Below, piece by piece: positions 1 to 10,866 of a DNA stretch of 64,000 nt; position 1 is the stretch's first letter, and the number at the start of each line of letters is the position of its first letter. The notes beneath the pieces were generated by a model. The model was not told the DNA's origin, searched no databases, and was given only the letters and a program-made list of their open reading frames with translations. Origin of the DNA: Posidonia oceanica (taxonomy: Eukaryota > Streptophyta > Magnoliopsida > Alismatales > Posidoniaceae); NCBI GenBank assembly GCA_037176725.1, contig JAZBRS010000075.1, positions 78,556,001-78,620,000 on the forward strand, read 5' to 3'. The translations under genes and the position numbers were made by a program.

Positions 1-428
1 TTTCATGAGTATGTGGCTCATATAGGTATTGCATCATTTGTTGATGTATCGGTTTAGTGGGAGTTTGTATTTGGACGTTCTATTGTAATAGACATTATTT
101 TCTGCAGAAATAAATGTTTCGGTTATTTACATTCTAGATATTTATATTAATCTCACTAAAGGTTAGGCTAGTTGGATATGGACGTGGTTAGATCACTTCG
201 CCTAAATTCCATGCTACACATCCACACTTGATCTATGTCGTTTGGTTGTATTAGCATTAGTGATCATTGTGGGTTGAATTACGCCTAAAGTAATGAAAAC
301 CTCTTTGATCCTGTGTTGGTACAGTTGATGGACCGGATTGTAAGATGTCTTTGTTTAAATAGCCATTTTGAGTTCATAAAGTTTTAATACTTTAATTGTT
401 AATTTTATGTGTGGCTCAAAAGAGAGAT
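1..428 (+). other. 3' internal remnant of a Ty1/copia-like element
   Basis: No intact coding frame is visible. The stretch ends in a purine run (AAAAGAGAGA, 418-427) directly before a TGTTGGG LTR start, which is the order of polypurine tract and 3' LTR in plant LTR elements. I infer that this is the tail of an element whose body lies left of the window. The class assignment rests on the look of the LTR and is weak. Confidence 0.35.
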
Positions 429-939
429 TGTTGGGTTAAAATCCAATAAAATATGAGCCAATATAAAATTAATTAAAGTATTATAGGCTATTTTGTGATT
501 AGGCTCATTGAAAGTGATCTATTTGGTTTTGGGTTGAATCTATTGACACCTTAAGTGGTGTGGGTTAATGTGTATAGATCATTTGGCATATTTCTATTTG
601 TTGATGGGTCGATTAGAAATATGTAAAAATATACATTCTATAAATAGGAGTCATGGTCCCCACACCCTAAGATTTTTGATCTCCTTTCTCTCTTACTCCC
701 ATCTTGAGAAAGACAAGAAAGAGGAGTTTGGTGGTTTTGGAAGACTAGATCTCGTACACGTGATAAAGGATAAACACTCTGGTATTCATTGTGGATTCAG
801 ATACGCTTTCAATTTAGTTTTTATCTTTGTTAATTTATCATAATAATATCATATGTGAGAAGAATATGTGTTTTTTTCTTTGTGTTCTTCCCTATTTTTG
901 GCGTATATATCAAATCTATGTGATAATATATTCTTAACA
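429..939 (+). repeat. Probable 3' LTR of a copia-like retrotransposon
   Basis: This 511-bp stretch begins TGTTGGG and ends TTCTTAACA, giving the TGTT...AACA termini expected of an LTR. A TATA box (TATAAATA, 639-646) sits about 210 bp in and is followed by a pyrimidine-rich leader, as in an LTR promoter. A purine tract lies immediately upstream. The flanking 5-mers do not match, so it is more likely the 3' LTR of an element running off the left edge than a solo LTR. The 91-codon open frame inside it (568-843) is incidental. Confidence 0.5.
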
Positions 940-1877
940 GTTGAGTCTTACTTAAACTATATAAGATTCATGTATTTTTTTTAGTAGATGGTATTATATT
1001 TCATCTATAATTTACTGAAAATTTACTTCAGATGGTTATTGTGTTAATTTTCAGTAACGTTGAAATTATTTTTTCATTAATTTCTCAATGAAATATAACA
1101 TTGCTTATTGACAAAAAAAAATCTCATTTAGTTTAAGTAAAATTAGACCTCATCTGATATCTACTCTTTATATATATGTTGTTTTATTTTGATCATCTTT
1201 TATATACTAAGCACTTTTAATGGAACTATATATGACATTTTAATCAACTCTGAATGACTCAACCGAAACCCGACATAACTTAAGTCTTAAAAGTAGGTTG
1301 AGTTATTCGCTTGGATATTGGCCAGCACTCCATGACTTCAATTTAGCTTGCGAATGGATAACAAAATACAAGAGATGACGCGCTTGAATTGAGGGTCCAC
1401 TTATCATAGGCCGCGAATTTGCTATTGGAAAAAGTTTTGTATAAGACTTCATGTAAGAATTTGTATACATGAACTATAGGTATTGTCCTACAAGAATTTG
1501 TAAGAATTTGGAAAAAGTTATTCGCTATGCTCCTATTTGGATTCAGAATAAGTCGTAGTTTTTGAGGAGTCTTGTCGAGGATTTTGTCAAGAGGTGTAGT
1601 GGTAGGATTTTGAGTCGGAATCAAGATCGAATTAGGAAAACTCTCGATGGGTTATCGAGGAGTAGAGTAAACCAGAGAGGCCAAACCACTATAAGTATCT
1701 CTTGCACTTCAATTTCTCACATTTCCTTCTTTGTATGTTTATAGTTTAATATTCAAATCATTCACTTTATTCTATTTACTTATATATTGCTTGTGTTTGT
1801 TGAATAAATAGTTTAAATTCTGTATTTATCTTTAAGTTTTTATTCACCTTCCTCTAGAGAAGCCTAAAATCCTAACA
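940..1877. other. Gene-free AT-rich stretch
   Basis: I see no supported gene or repeat boundary here. Sequence close to 1850-1877 may be internal sequence of the gypsy element that follows. Confidence 0.5.
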
Positions 1878-2789
1878 GATCTTTCTATGGACTTTGTATT
1901 GGGACTACCTTGTACTCAGCGTGGCATGGATTCTATTCTTGTGGTGGTGGATAGATTCTAAAAAGGGAGACACTTCATTCCATGTAAGAAGACAACAGAT
2001 GCTACTAATGTTGTGAATCTCTTTTTCTGGGAGGTAGTTCGACTACATGGTGTATCAAAGTCTATCACGTTCGACTGAGACACGAAATTTCTATTTCACA
2101 TCTAGCAGACCTTATGGAGTCACTTTGCCACTGCCTTGAATTACAATAGCACCAGCCATCTGCAAACCGATGGACAGACCGAGGTAGTAAACTGGACTCT
2201 TGGTAACATTCTCAGGTGCATCGCTGGCGAGCGGCCTAAATAATGGGATGTAGCATTGGCACAGGCAGTGTTCGCCTACAATAGCATGACTAGCCGATTG
2301 ATGGGAAGATCTCCATTTGCCATAGTGTATAGCAAGCCGCCAAGTCATACCCTTGATCTAGTGCTGCTTCCAAAACTCCCTGGTATGAATATTAGTGTTG
2401 AGCATATGGTGGAGTGCATGAAGGCAATACACGCTGAGGTGAAGCAAAGGCTAGAAGAATCCAATTTGAAGTACAAGGAGACCATTGATAAGCACCGTTG
2501 AGCCAAAACATTTGAAGAACGAGACATGGTAATGGTGTATCTGCATAAAGAACGACTCTCGGTAGGAAACCACCATAAGTTGCGGAAGAAGAAGTATGGT
2601 CCTTATCGAATTTTAAAGAAAATCAATGACAATGCTTACGTCGTCGATCTCCCTGATGACATGACAATTTCCCCAACGTTCAACATTGCTAATTTATATG
2701 AGTACTACCCACCAACAACCACTGTTGACCTAGACATGAACTCGAGGACAAGTTCTCTTGAAGAGGAGGTGACTCATGCAGGGACGTAA
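1878..2789 (+). pseudogene. Ty3/gypsy integrase C-terminal remnant
   Basis: One frame runs through 912 bp and reads as the integrase core and C-terminal part of a plant Ty3/gypsy polyprotein. It starts with [11 protein letters not shown] and VVVDRF, continues with [12 protein letters not shown] around the catalytic Glu region, then AYNS...GRSPFAIVY, and ends with the integrase C-terminal module (KYGPYRILKKINDNAYVVDLP and TFNIANL). There are five in-frame stops (1959, 2076, 2103, 2241, 2499) but no frameshift over the whole length. The decay therefore looks like substitutions rather than indels. Neither RT nor gag is present upstream, so this is a fragment. The style resembles chromovirus-type elements, but no chromodomain was recognised. 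Confidence 0.85.
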
Positions 2790-3300
2790 AGGTTGCAAGT
2801 GCCCAGGTTGCATGTGTCATGCATGACTTCATGTGGATGTGAATAGTGGATTGCATGTGAAGTAAATCGAGTGGCATGTACCATGCATATTTGAGTTCGT
2901 GAATGTGAATATCTGATGGTTACGTGAATATCGGGTTGTTCACGTGTTGCATGGTGAACTCATGCATTATCTTCGTTATCTTTAGTTTATTTAAATTTAA
3001 GTTTGAATAGGATTAGAAGTAGTTGTTATCTTTGTTATTTAAATTCAAGCTTGAATAGTATTAGGAGTAGTTGTTAACTTTTGCTTTGGAATTATAAAAA
3101 TTCAGACAACTCCTGGGTTGTATTTTTCATCATTTAATTATCAATAAAATCTCTCTAGCTTTTTTTATATTCTTCATGGACTCGAAGATCTCTTAGTGTA
3201 TTCCAAGAGTTACAGGTTCGAAGGCTTCAGATTCAACCTGCTTGCATTGTCGGCGTTGGCACAACGATGACACGATCTTTCGCCATTGCGCCACTTGGTC
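2790..3300 (+). repeat. Probable 3' noncoding/LTR remnant of the gypsy fragment
   Basis: This follows the integrase stop directly. It is AT-rich, contains the short direct repeat TTGTTATCTTTG...TTATTTAAATT at about 2960-3050, and an AATAAA-like signal near 3145. That is the usual order integrase, short spacer, 3' LTR. The LTR ends could not be fixed and no target duplication was found. Confidence 0.35.
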
Positions 3301-4454
3301 TTTAGGAGGTGGCGGAGGTCGGTCTTTAGCCTCTTGAGCGACGGGTTCCTCCTAATTGTGTCTCATCGTATGGTCTCACAATGTTTTTTCATCCCAAACC
3401 TGCCCAAAGTGTTGGCTATCAGGCTCTCTAACTGGACGTTGAATTGCATTGAATGAAAAGTGACGCTTGTTTTCTCAAGAAGGAAGACTTTTCAAACAAA
3501 GCAGGGAAGGTAGGTGTTTAATTTTTAAAACATGCATGACAGGAGCTTATTTTCCCATTGCTATGAACTCTTTGAATGATGAAAGAAAGAAAGCAAACTA
3601 AACAACAATTTTTTCCATTTGGAAGTTCGTTTGATAATCAGGGTTTACTGTTGTTCTACTTGTTTCTCTTCATAATAGAACCGGCGTCTCAAAGGTAACA
3701 TTCCCACTAAGTTACTAACCATATAACTTTGACTATCCTTCTTGTTTCCTTTTTTCTTTTCATCTCAAATTCATCAAAGAAGTATCAGTTTGATTTGTTT
3801 ATGGAATGTGATTTTCTTTCTTCATTGTGTACAAAGGAATGTCAAAAAAAGTATCATCCATCTCAAATCATATAGTTACCTTCCAAATATTGCAGTACTT
3901 TGGATACAACAAACAAATCCTGTAAATGGGTAGGGTACTATCACTCGTTGCCCGCTTTATCACTTTCTTTCCTCTCCCAAGAAGAAAGTAACAAAGTAAT
4001 CGGCCTTGGGCGGTCCTTATTTCCTTATTAAATTTGGGTTGGTTGCATTTTTTTTTTTTACTAGTTATTGGTTGCATCTTTGGTTCGTGGAGTCTAAATA
4101 AAGGCCTTCACTTGATCCTTCGACAAGTGCTAGGTTTGGTGACGGTCAAGCACTTTAGTCTAAGGTTAGCACTTAATAATCATGCACAACTATGAGGAGT
4201 GAAGCTTCAGAAAATATGCACACCGGATTGGAAGGCCTTTTTGGGGAGATTGGCAACAAGGCTGCGATCAAATAGATGGGTTCTCTGAAGATCTAAAGGC
4301 ACTCAAAAAAGCTAACGTAAAATGGTAGGAAATGCAAGACACCTTCTCATGTACATGATGATAGCAACTATATATTATCCAATATCCAGTAGTCGGAGAA
4401 AGGAAAAGTTACCTTTCACCTCCAGCATCTTGTTCCCATCGGACTTGTACCAGT
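3301..4454. other. Gene-free stretch
   Basis: Both strands were read and no supported coding, RNA or mobile-element feature was found. Short open frames at 3742-3933 and 3868-4077 are isolated and resemble nothing known. Confidence 0.4.
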
Positions 4455-4783
4455 ACGACCAAGGTCGTTGTTTTTTTTTTACAAACGGTAACTAATACTT
4501 GATTATGAGTGTCACCATCAAATATACAAAATATATATGTTCTTCCTCCCAGAGTAAATAAAGGTTAATAGATTTACAAATAATTCCAGAGGGTCATCAC
4601 AATCCAAACTAAATATCAAAATTCTGGAATAGACATAACTATGGTACTCAAACAGGCAATCTATAGTACTCAGTAGCACCTATCAGGTTGGACAACGGCT
4701 GAGTGCCAGAGGCAGGTGCAACATCCTCAGTTGGAAAGAAAGAGTTCATGGGCCGTATGATCATGATCCCAAGCCTGTTGGAC

Positions 4784-5389
4784 CTAACAAATTGTTTGAA
4801 CCATGGTAGCAGCGTCTAGTCTAGTAACAAGATTATCTGTCCAACAAGAAATTAGATGCAAGAATTGGTGAAAAATAAAAGATATGTTTCTACCATGACT
4901 TTTAAAAACAATATTATTCCAGTTCAACCAAAAACACCAAAGAGCTACAAAAACAAGTGTGTTCCAACCACTCCGATCAAAATTAAATTTAAGGATATGA
5001 AACAAGGAGAATATTTCAGATATCTGAATATTATTCAATTGAGAATTTGCATTTAGTAGAAGAAAATCCCAAATAGTTGTGGGTGCAAGATAGTGTAGAA
5101 AAATATGTATTGTTGATTCAATTTCAAAACCACAGGTATCACAATGGATTGGCCCGGACCAACCCCTTCTGTGTAAATTTGACCTGGATAACACTTTATC
5201 ATGAACAACATGCCAAGCAAAAACTTTTACTTTTAAAGGTGCAACACATTTTAAGATACTGTGCCAATAATCTGACCTCACTCCTCCATTATTTAAAATG
5301 TCATAGTAACTCTTGACTAAGAAGACATTATCTGCTGTAAGCATCCAGGAAATGTTATCATCTTCATTAGAAAGAAAAATGGAGTTCAT
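4784..5389 (-). pseudogene. LINE zinc-binding reverse transcriptase domain (zf-RVT) remnant
   Basis: The 201-codon frame carries the signature that follows the RT in plant LINE ORF2: a YHSILKC-like segment, KVKVFAWHVVHDKVLSRSNLHRRGW, then CDTCGFEIESTIHIFLHY. The first Cys pair and the His are kept; the last Cys of the usual HLF..C motif is Tyr. The C-terminal WLNWNNIVFKS matches the usual W..RN..F segment. It lies downstream of the RT fragment on the same strand and belongs to the same element. Confidence 0.75.
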
Positions 5390-5938
5390 TATACCATGGA
5401 ATCGATGTGCTCTGAAATGGAGATAGGAGGTACTGATTAAAGCATTATTGTTAAAATTCTCCCATCCTTTATTCTAGAAAGCCAGAAGAAATTTTACTAA
5501 AGTAGACTTTTTATTTTTAGCCAATGAGTACAATTTAGGGAAGAATTATTTTAAGGGGGTGTTTGAGATCCATCTACTTTCACAGAATAGTGTCTTCATG
5601 CCATTATTGACAGAGTAAGTAGAGAATATGTTGACTATGGGAAAACAAGATTTTAATTCTTGCCAAATAGGTGACGCATGCCTGGAAGTGGCATTTAGGA
5701 GAGTACCATAACAGTTATAAGAAAAATATCTACTTTTTATAAGACTTGACCATTTAAGGTTACCCATGCTAGCAAGAAGCTGTCAAAGCAACTTGCATTT
5801 GAGAGTAATGCTAAAGTGCCTAATATTAATGATCCCAAGGCCATCTTGTTGTCTTTCCCTACAAATAGTTTGACACTTGGCTAAAGGATATCCCTTATTC
5901 CTAGAGATGTTACGTTTCCAAAGAAAACGCCTCCTGAT

Positions 5939-6471
5939 TCAATCAATTTTATGCTCCACCTTAACTGGAAAGTGAAGGACAGATAAGTAAGAGGTCAGAA
6001 TAGCAGATAATACTGAATTTAAGAGAGTAAGACGACCCCCAAAGGATAAATACCTGGATTTCCAGCAGTTTAATTTAACTGTGATTTTATCTAAGATAGG
6101 TGTCCAGTCATTGTAAGAAGCCTTCCTACAATGTAAGGGAAGGTCTAAATAGGAGATAGGAAGGGGAGTTATTGAGCATCCTAACATGACACTGTACCTA
6201 GCAGTTAGGTGATCAGAAATCCCTATCCCAGTCAGGGATGATTTACTGAAGTTTATCTTTAAGCCTGAATAAGCTTGGAAGCAACATAAGATTCTCTTAA
6301 GATTAATGATGCAATCAATAGATAGGGTTAATAGTAGTAAAGTATCGTCAGCATATTGATTATTTAATACCTTAGGCCTTTTGGTGGGGAACATAATGCC
6401 ACCAATGAAATGATTATACATTCTCAAACAAAACATTCTATTTAGAATATGGGTAATTAATAATTCCATCA
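5939..6471 (-). pseudogene. LINE reverse transcriptase palm remnant
   Basis: The frame contains NQYADDTLLLL, the catalytic YADD box of LINE RT, followed by CFQAYSGLKINFSKSSLTGIG and the later SYLDLPLHCRKASYNDW and SFGGRLTLLNSVLSA segments that follow it in L1-type ORF2 proteins. Upstream of YADD, the segment that should read as the SP-LF region is already corrupted. Coding similarity then stops at about 6471, next to the target duplication. The region 5400-5938 between this and the zinc-binding domain is a degenerate continuation in several frames. Confidence 0.8.
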
Positions 6472-6604
6472 ACGACCAAGTTCTATGTTGGGTAAACAAT
6501 GTTTTGCTCTGAGCTCATGCCATCTCCCAGGTGTCTTCTTAATGAAAAAGTTCTGGTTGTGTGTGGTCTGGTGTCGTGTCATACATAGTCGTATCACAAG
6601 GGAG

Positions 6605-7753
6605 TAGGGGTGCAAACGGATACGGTATATCCGTGAAATATCCGTATCCATATCTGTTTATGAGCGGATACGGATACGGATATGGTTTTTTAAATTTGAG
6701 TGGATGCGGATACGGATATGTCTTTTGAATTTTCAATGGATATGGTACGGATACGGATAATTTACGGATATCCGTATATATATATAGACAACTTTTTATA
6801 TCTCAACATCTAACCATTAGATTAAAAATCTAAACTGCTACATATGATCTAAACTATTTAAAATGCTTGCATATAAAAAATCAAGTGATTTTGAAATTCC
6901 TAAGTACTAAATTTAACATGTAATTGTTATAGCTTATTATAGCTCATAAAGAACCATTGAATTTGTATATGAATAGATCTATATACCATGGACTTCTAAA
7001 TGATATGAATTTTAGTGTGTACCTAATCTAGATGATGTATGTTAAGATCCATGGATTATATTTTAGTTTTGATACTTATAACTTAGTGATCTAGTGATTC
7101 TTACTTTAAAACCGTTGAATTTATACATAAATAGATATGTATATTAAGAGTTTCTAAATGATGTAGATTTTAATGTGTATATAATCCAGATGATGTAGAT
7201 TAAGATTCATGGATTACATTTTGATTTTTTAAAATTAATTATCTAGTTTACAAATATTTTACTTTGTCAATTATAGGATTTTACTAACTTTAATTAACAA
7301 AAATGTTACAAAATGTGACAGTTTTTTATTAATTATTAATTAATTATAAATCAATAATGGTGGAATATTAAGATTTTGATTGATAATTTCATCTCTTTTT
7401 TGAAAAGATAAGTCTAACCTATTATTATGTCTAATTTATTTTTATTTTTGATATATATTATTTTTATTTTATATATACTAAATAACTGAAAATATATAAA
7501 TATATGAAAATCTTATTAATGGTTTGATTAATTATGTAATGTGTATATCGTCATATCCGTTTTTATATCCGACTTTATCCGTATCCGATTTCCTTTTATC
7601 CGTTCCGTATCCGTATCCGTTTTTTAAGGATATGGATATGTAATTTTCCTATCCGTATGATATCTGTATCCATATCCGTATCCGTATTTTGAAAATGGAT
7701 ACAGATATGGTAACACCCATATCTGTACCGTATCCAATCCGTTTGCATCTCTA
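6605..7753. mobile_element. hAT-like non-autonomous TIR element
   Basis: The ends are inverted: TAGGGGTGCAAACGGATACGG on the left, and the right end read in reverse starts TAGAGATGCAAACGGATTGG. Inverted similarity extends over about 180-200 bp as degenerate GGATACGGAT repeats. Flanking 8-mers are CAAGGGAG (6597-6604) and CAAGAAAG (7754-7761), matching 6 of 8. Eight-base duplications and TAG-type ends fit the hAT superfamily. The centre is very AT-rich and has no coding frame, so it is a MITE-like derivative. Confidence 0.75.
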
Positions 7754-8204
7754 CAAGAAAGACATATGATATGACCATTGCATTAGAAGGTATTGTTCTA
7801 TATCTTAAGGAATTCCTTAAGCGCTATGTATATTTTCATTTCAACCATATTATTCTCTTCTAATTCCTTATTGCGTTGATTTTTTCAGTGATCCAATCGT
7901 AACAATATTGATAAATTAAGTGTCTCCATATTTGATGCACTTCTAAGCTACACGTGCCTCCAACTGCACGCATGAGCTAAATTACGCCTTGGGAGTCAAA
8001 GTTAAGGAAAGAAATTAATTGACCTCCTTGGACCGTTGGAAATATCATGGCTTACCTAATTAATCAACCAACTATAAAAAGTAAAGAAACGAACGTTTCT
8101 CTAAATTGGCAACACAGTGTGGCTGCCCTCCTTTTCCTCTCCTCCTTCAATCCAACCTCCAAGGAATGACATCCTCGATCGTTCACCTTGTTTCCGTACG
8201 TCTT
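7754..8204. other. Upstream region of the pectate lyase fragment
   Basis: No coding frame is seen. By position this is the 5' flank of the gene fragment that starts at 8325. Confidence 0.4.
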
Positions 8205-8210
8205 TATATA
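8205..8210 (+). promoter_or_regulatory. Putative TATA box of the pectate lyase fragment
   Basis: TATATA within CTTTATATAGATG lies 115 bp upstream of the first ATG of the pectate lyase exon. A start site about 30 bp downstream would give a leader of roughly 85-90 nt. It is a positional inference; TA-rich words are common in this DNA. Confidence 0.4.
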
Positions 8211-8324
8211 GATGCCTCTATGGGTCCTAGCCATTGCTTCGGACGGGTCTGGTAGAGATCAGTCCCTCCCCATCTTCCGATTACAAGAGAAGAAATTAAG
8301 AAAAAGGTGACTAGGCTAGAAGAA

Positions 8325-8509
8325 ATGGAGGCAAAATCCTTGCTATTAGTCATCTTCTTCCTGGCGACAGCGGCTTTGTTGTCGGCGAACATAGTGGACT
8401 TCGACGAGTCATGGAGGAAACGGGAGGAGGAAGCCCATGAGGAGGCTCTCAGTGCCTACCACCCCGATCCCTACTCTGTCAACGACCAATTCAACGAGAA
8501 CGTTCACTA
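8325..8509 (+). pseudogene. Pectate lyase first exon, orphan
   Basis: ATG at 8325 opens 61 codons followed by a clean donor (CACTA/GTAAGT, GT at 8510-8511). Residues 1-21 form a hydrophobic signal peptide (SLLLVIFFLATAALLSA). Residues 22-61 match the plant pectate lyase N-terminal domain (Pec_lyase_N): NIVDFDESWRKREEEAHEEA, then AYHPDPYSV, then FNENVH. Pectate lyases cleave de-esterified homogalacturonan in the cell wall, and the signal peptide fits secretion. The catalytic beta-helix exons should give long open frames, but none is recognisable downstream to the window end. The sequence after the donor is filled with MITEs. It is either a truncated gene or a gene with a very long intron. If unspliced, translation ends at TAG 8508-8510. 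Confidence 0.7.
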
Positions 8510-8585
8510 GTAAGTCATTGTTCCACATTGGTTAATTTGCATCAGAACCAAACATCACGACTTAGCTAGGGATTCTTTAAGTCCT

Positions 8586-9066
8586 TGTTTGTATCTAGAA
8601 TAAGTCTTGGAATAAATCTGGAATAGGAATTACTATTCCATTTAGTTGTGTAAAAATCAGAATAAATTCGAAATAGTAATTCCTCTTCTAATTTACTTAT
8701 TCCAGAATAGCTATTCCGCGGGAATGGTGAAATAAAGTTATTCCGTTAAGTTATTCTGATTGATGTATATATATGATGTATTTATTTTTTGTTTAAAAAT
8801 TAATACATATATAATATGATGTATATATACTTTAAATTAGATACATATCTTAATAATCAAGTTGATTATTATTAATCTACATATTTTCCACTTATTCTAA
8901 CATTTATTCTAATACTTATTTCAATTTTCATTCAAACCAGAATATCTTCTTATACATACTTATTCATCTTTAAAAGAAAATCATTTCCAAGCTGAATAGC
9001 AATACTATCAGAATACTAATACCACTTTTTACTTACTCTTACTTTTCTTATTCTACATCCAAAGAT
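8586..9066. mobile_element. Small TIR element (MITE-like)
   Basis: The left end reads GTTTGTATCTAGAATAAG. The right end, read in reverse, is CTTTGGATGTAGAATAAG, so about 18 bp are inverted with few mismatches. Further GGAATA/TATTCC words repeat inside both arms. The element would lie in the first intron of the pectate lyase fragment. No clear target duplication was found, so the exact ends and superfamily are open. Confidence 0.5.
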
Positions 9067-9394
9067 ACGCTATATATGGGCATCTTTTTTACACTAGTTT
9101 TCAATTTTCCTATGGGTACTATCCTCAACTTAGCCTAACTCAAACTCAATTTCCATTAGAGTCCTCCAAGCCTAGGTTACTTCTTCTAAAGATTCGAAAA
9201 ATACCACACATGTCCTGAAGAATATCTTTATTATTGCCGGATCCTATACTTGTCTCTTTTCTTTGTTGGATTGGAGTTTAGCACTTAATTTAGACCATCT
9301 TATAAATGATATATTTCTACACTTCTCTCTGTTCTTTTTGGGTGACTTTGTACTAAAATCTATGGATGACTTTGACTACGTTTGCAACTACTTC
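9067..9394. other. Gene-free stretch
   Basis: No pectate lyase exon, RNA gene or repeat boundary could be recognised here. Confidence 0.4.
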
Positions 9395-10640
9395 TGGATG
9401 GCTTCTGGGTGTTTAACTTCTGGCAAATTATGGAAAACCACAGAAATAGTTTCAAATAGGGTCTAGCTTTTCCACTTCTTACAGAAACCACAACTTCTGG
9501 ATGAAGAAAATTATGTGTAAATTCATGATTTTTCAGAAGTTAGCTAGAGGGAGTTTCTGGTAGAAGTTAGATAAATAGGGTATGTAATTACAATACTAAT
9601 CTTATTTTTTTGATAAATTATTTTGAAATGCCATCAATATTTATAGATTTGCCATAATTCTAATTATTAACAAACGATAAAAATATTTTTAACAAAACGT
9701 GATTTTCCCATCTTGTTTCTTACCAACTGCCTGATCTCCCTTTCGATCTCGGATGGTGAGGGAGAGGGCGGTGGAGATGCAAAGGAAGGCGAGGGCGGCG
9801 GTGGAGAAGGAGGGCTCGTTGGATAGGGACCTGGAGAAGGGGGGCTTGGCGGTTCTCCTATGGCAGCAGTAAGAGGGCACGACGACTGGGGGGTCTTCTC
9901 CACCGACGACGATTGTGTTGTTCCTTAGCTCTCTTGTTTCTTACCAATCACCTGATCTCCCTTTCGATCTCCGGCATAGGGCGGCGGGGGCGTAGATAAG
10001 GAGAGTGATGGCGGAGTTGGTGGGCGTGGGTGGTGGGCTTGGTAGTTTTCGTATGGTGAGGGAGAGGGCAGGGGAGATGCGGAGGAAGGCGAGGGCAGCG
10101 GTGGAGAAGGGGGGCTTGGTGGACAGGGACCTGGAGAAGGGGGCTTGGCGGTTCTCCTGCGGTGGCGGCGGCAAGAGGGCGCGACGACGATTGCATTGTT
10201 CCTTATCTCTCTTGTTTCTTACCAATTGCCTGATCTCCCTTTCGATCTCCGACATAGGGCGGTGTGGGCGTAGATAAGGAAAGTGATGGCAGAGTTGGTG
10301 GGTGTGGGCAGTGGGTTGGTGGTTTTCGTATGGTGAGGGAGAGGGCAGCAGAGATGTGGAGGAAGGCGAGGGCAACGATGGAGAAAGGGGCTCGTCGGAC
10401 AGGGACTCGGAGAAGGGGGGCTTGGCGGTTCTCCTTGCTGCTCTTTTTCCCAAAAGAAAGGAAGAGGAGTACATATGTAATTTAATCATTGATAGAATCT
10501 AACTTCTACCAATAAAACTTTATTTGCCAAACAATATTTTTATAAGTAACCTAGAATCTAGCTTCTACAAAAACTCTCAAAAGTTAGCTTCTGGAAAAAA
10601 CTCAGAATCTCATTTCTACATTTAAGAGATTCCAAACGGG
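9395..10640. mobile_element. Candidate inverted-arm element with GC-rich cargo
   Basis: Sequence rich in AGAAGTTAG at 9395-9575 has inverted counterparts (CTAACTTCT, AGCTTCTAC) at 10495-10620, ending near CCAAACGGGGTCTTAA. The arms bracket a GC-rich block made of three direct repeats, very unlike the AT-rich surroundings. I infer a foldback or MITE-like element that captured or expanded GC-rich DNA. The exact ends and duplication were not found. Confidence 0.4.
9712..10440 (+). repeat. Three direct repeats of a GC-rich unit
   Basis: Copies start with CTTGTTTCTTACCAA and CTGATCTCCCTTTCGATCTC at about 9712, 9927 and 10209. Each runs through ATGGTGAGGGAGAGGGC and GGAGAAGGGGGGCTTGGCGG. Units 2 and 3 are about 275 and 230 bp; unit 1 lacks an internal segment of about 80 bp (CATAGGGCGG...TTTTCGT). 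Open frames on both strands here are Gly/Arg- or Pro/Ser-rich by-products of the GGAGG composition. Confidence 0.75.
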
Positions 10641-10866
10641 GTCTTAATTAAAATGCATGCCAATGATGCCATACTTCGACACTCGTCTCTTCTCTGTGAT
10701 AACTTAATTATTTTGGAGTTCATTGTCTGATTTAGACCTACATGTCATATTTCAACAGATCTTTTCTTTGCGGATCTGATCTATAGTTATTGGGCTTTCT
10801 TTAGAGAAAAAGGTGGATACATTACTCCCAGGAAAAAAGTACCATTCAAGATTCCAACATCCTGAC

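Larger units (their letters stand above)
4464..6471 (-). mobile_element. 5'-truncated L1-type LINE
   Basis: The minus strand reads RT palm, then a connection region, then the zinc-binding RT domain, then a poly(A) tail (T run 4471-4480). A 9-bp direct repeat, ACGACCAAG, flanks it (4455-4463 and 6472-6480). Homology to LINE RT breaks off at about 6471, so the element is truncated at its 5' end, as is common for LINEs. Seven extra bases (4464-4470) lie between the A tail and the left duplication. The frames are broken in several places. Confidence 0.75.

Noticed and set aside
568..843. 91-codon open frame
   Set aside because: It lies wholly inside an LTR, overlaps the expected transcription start region and matches no family.
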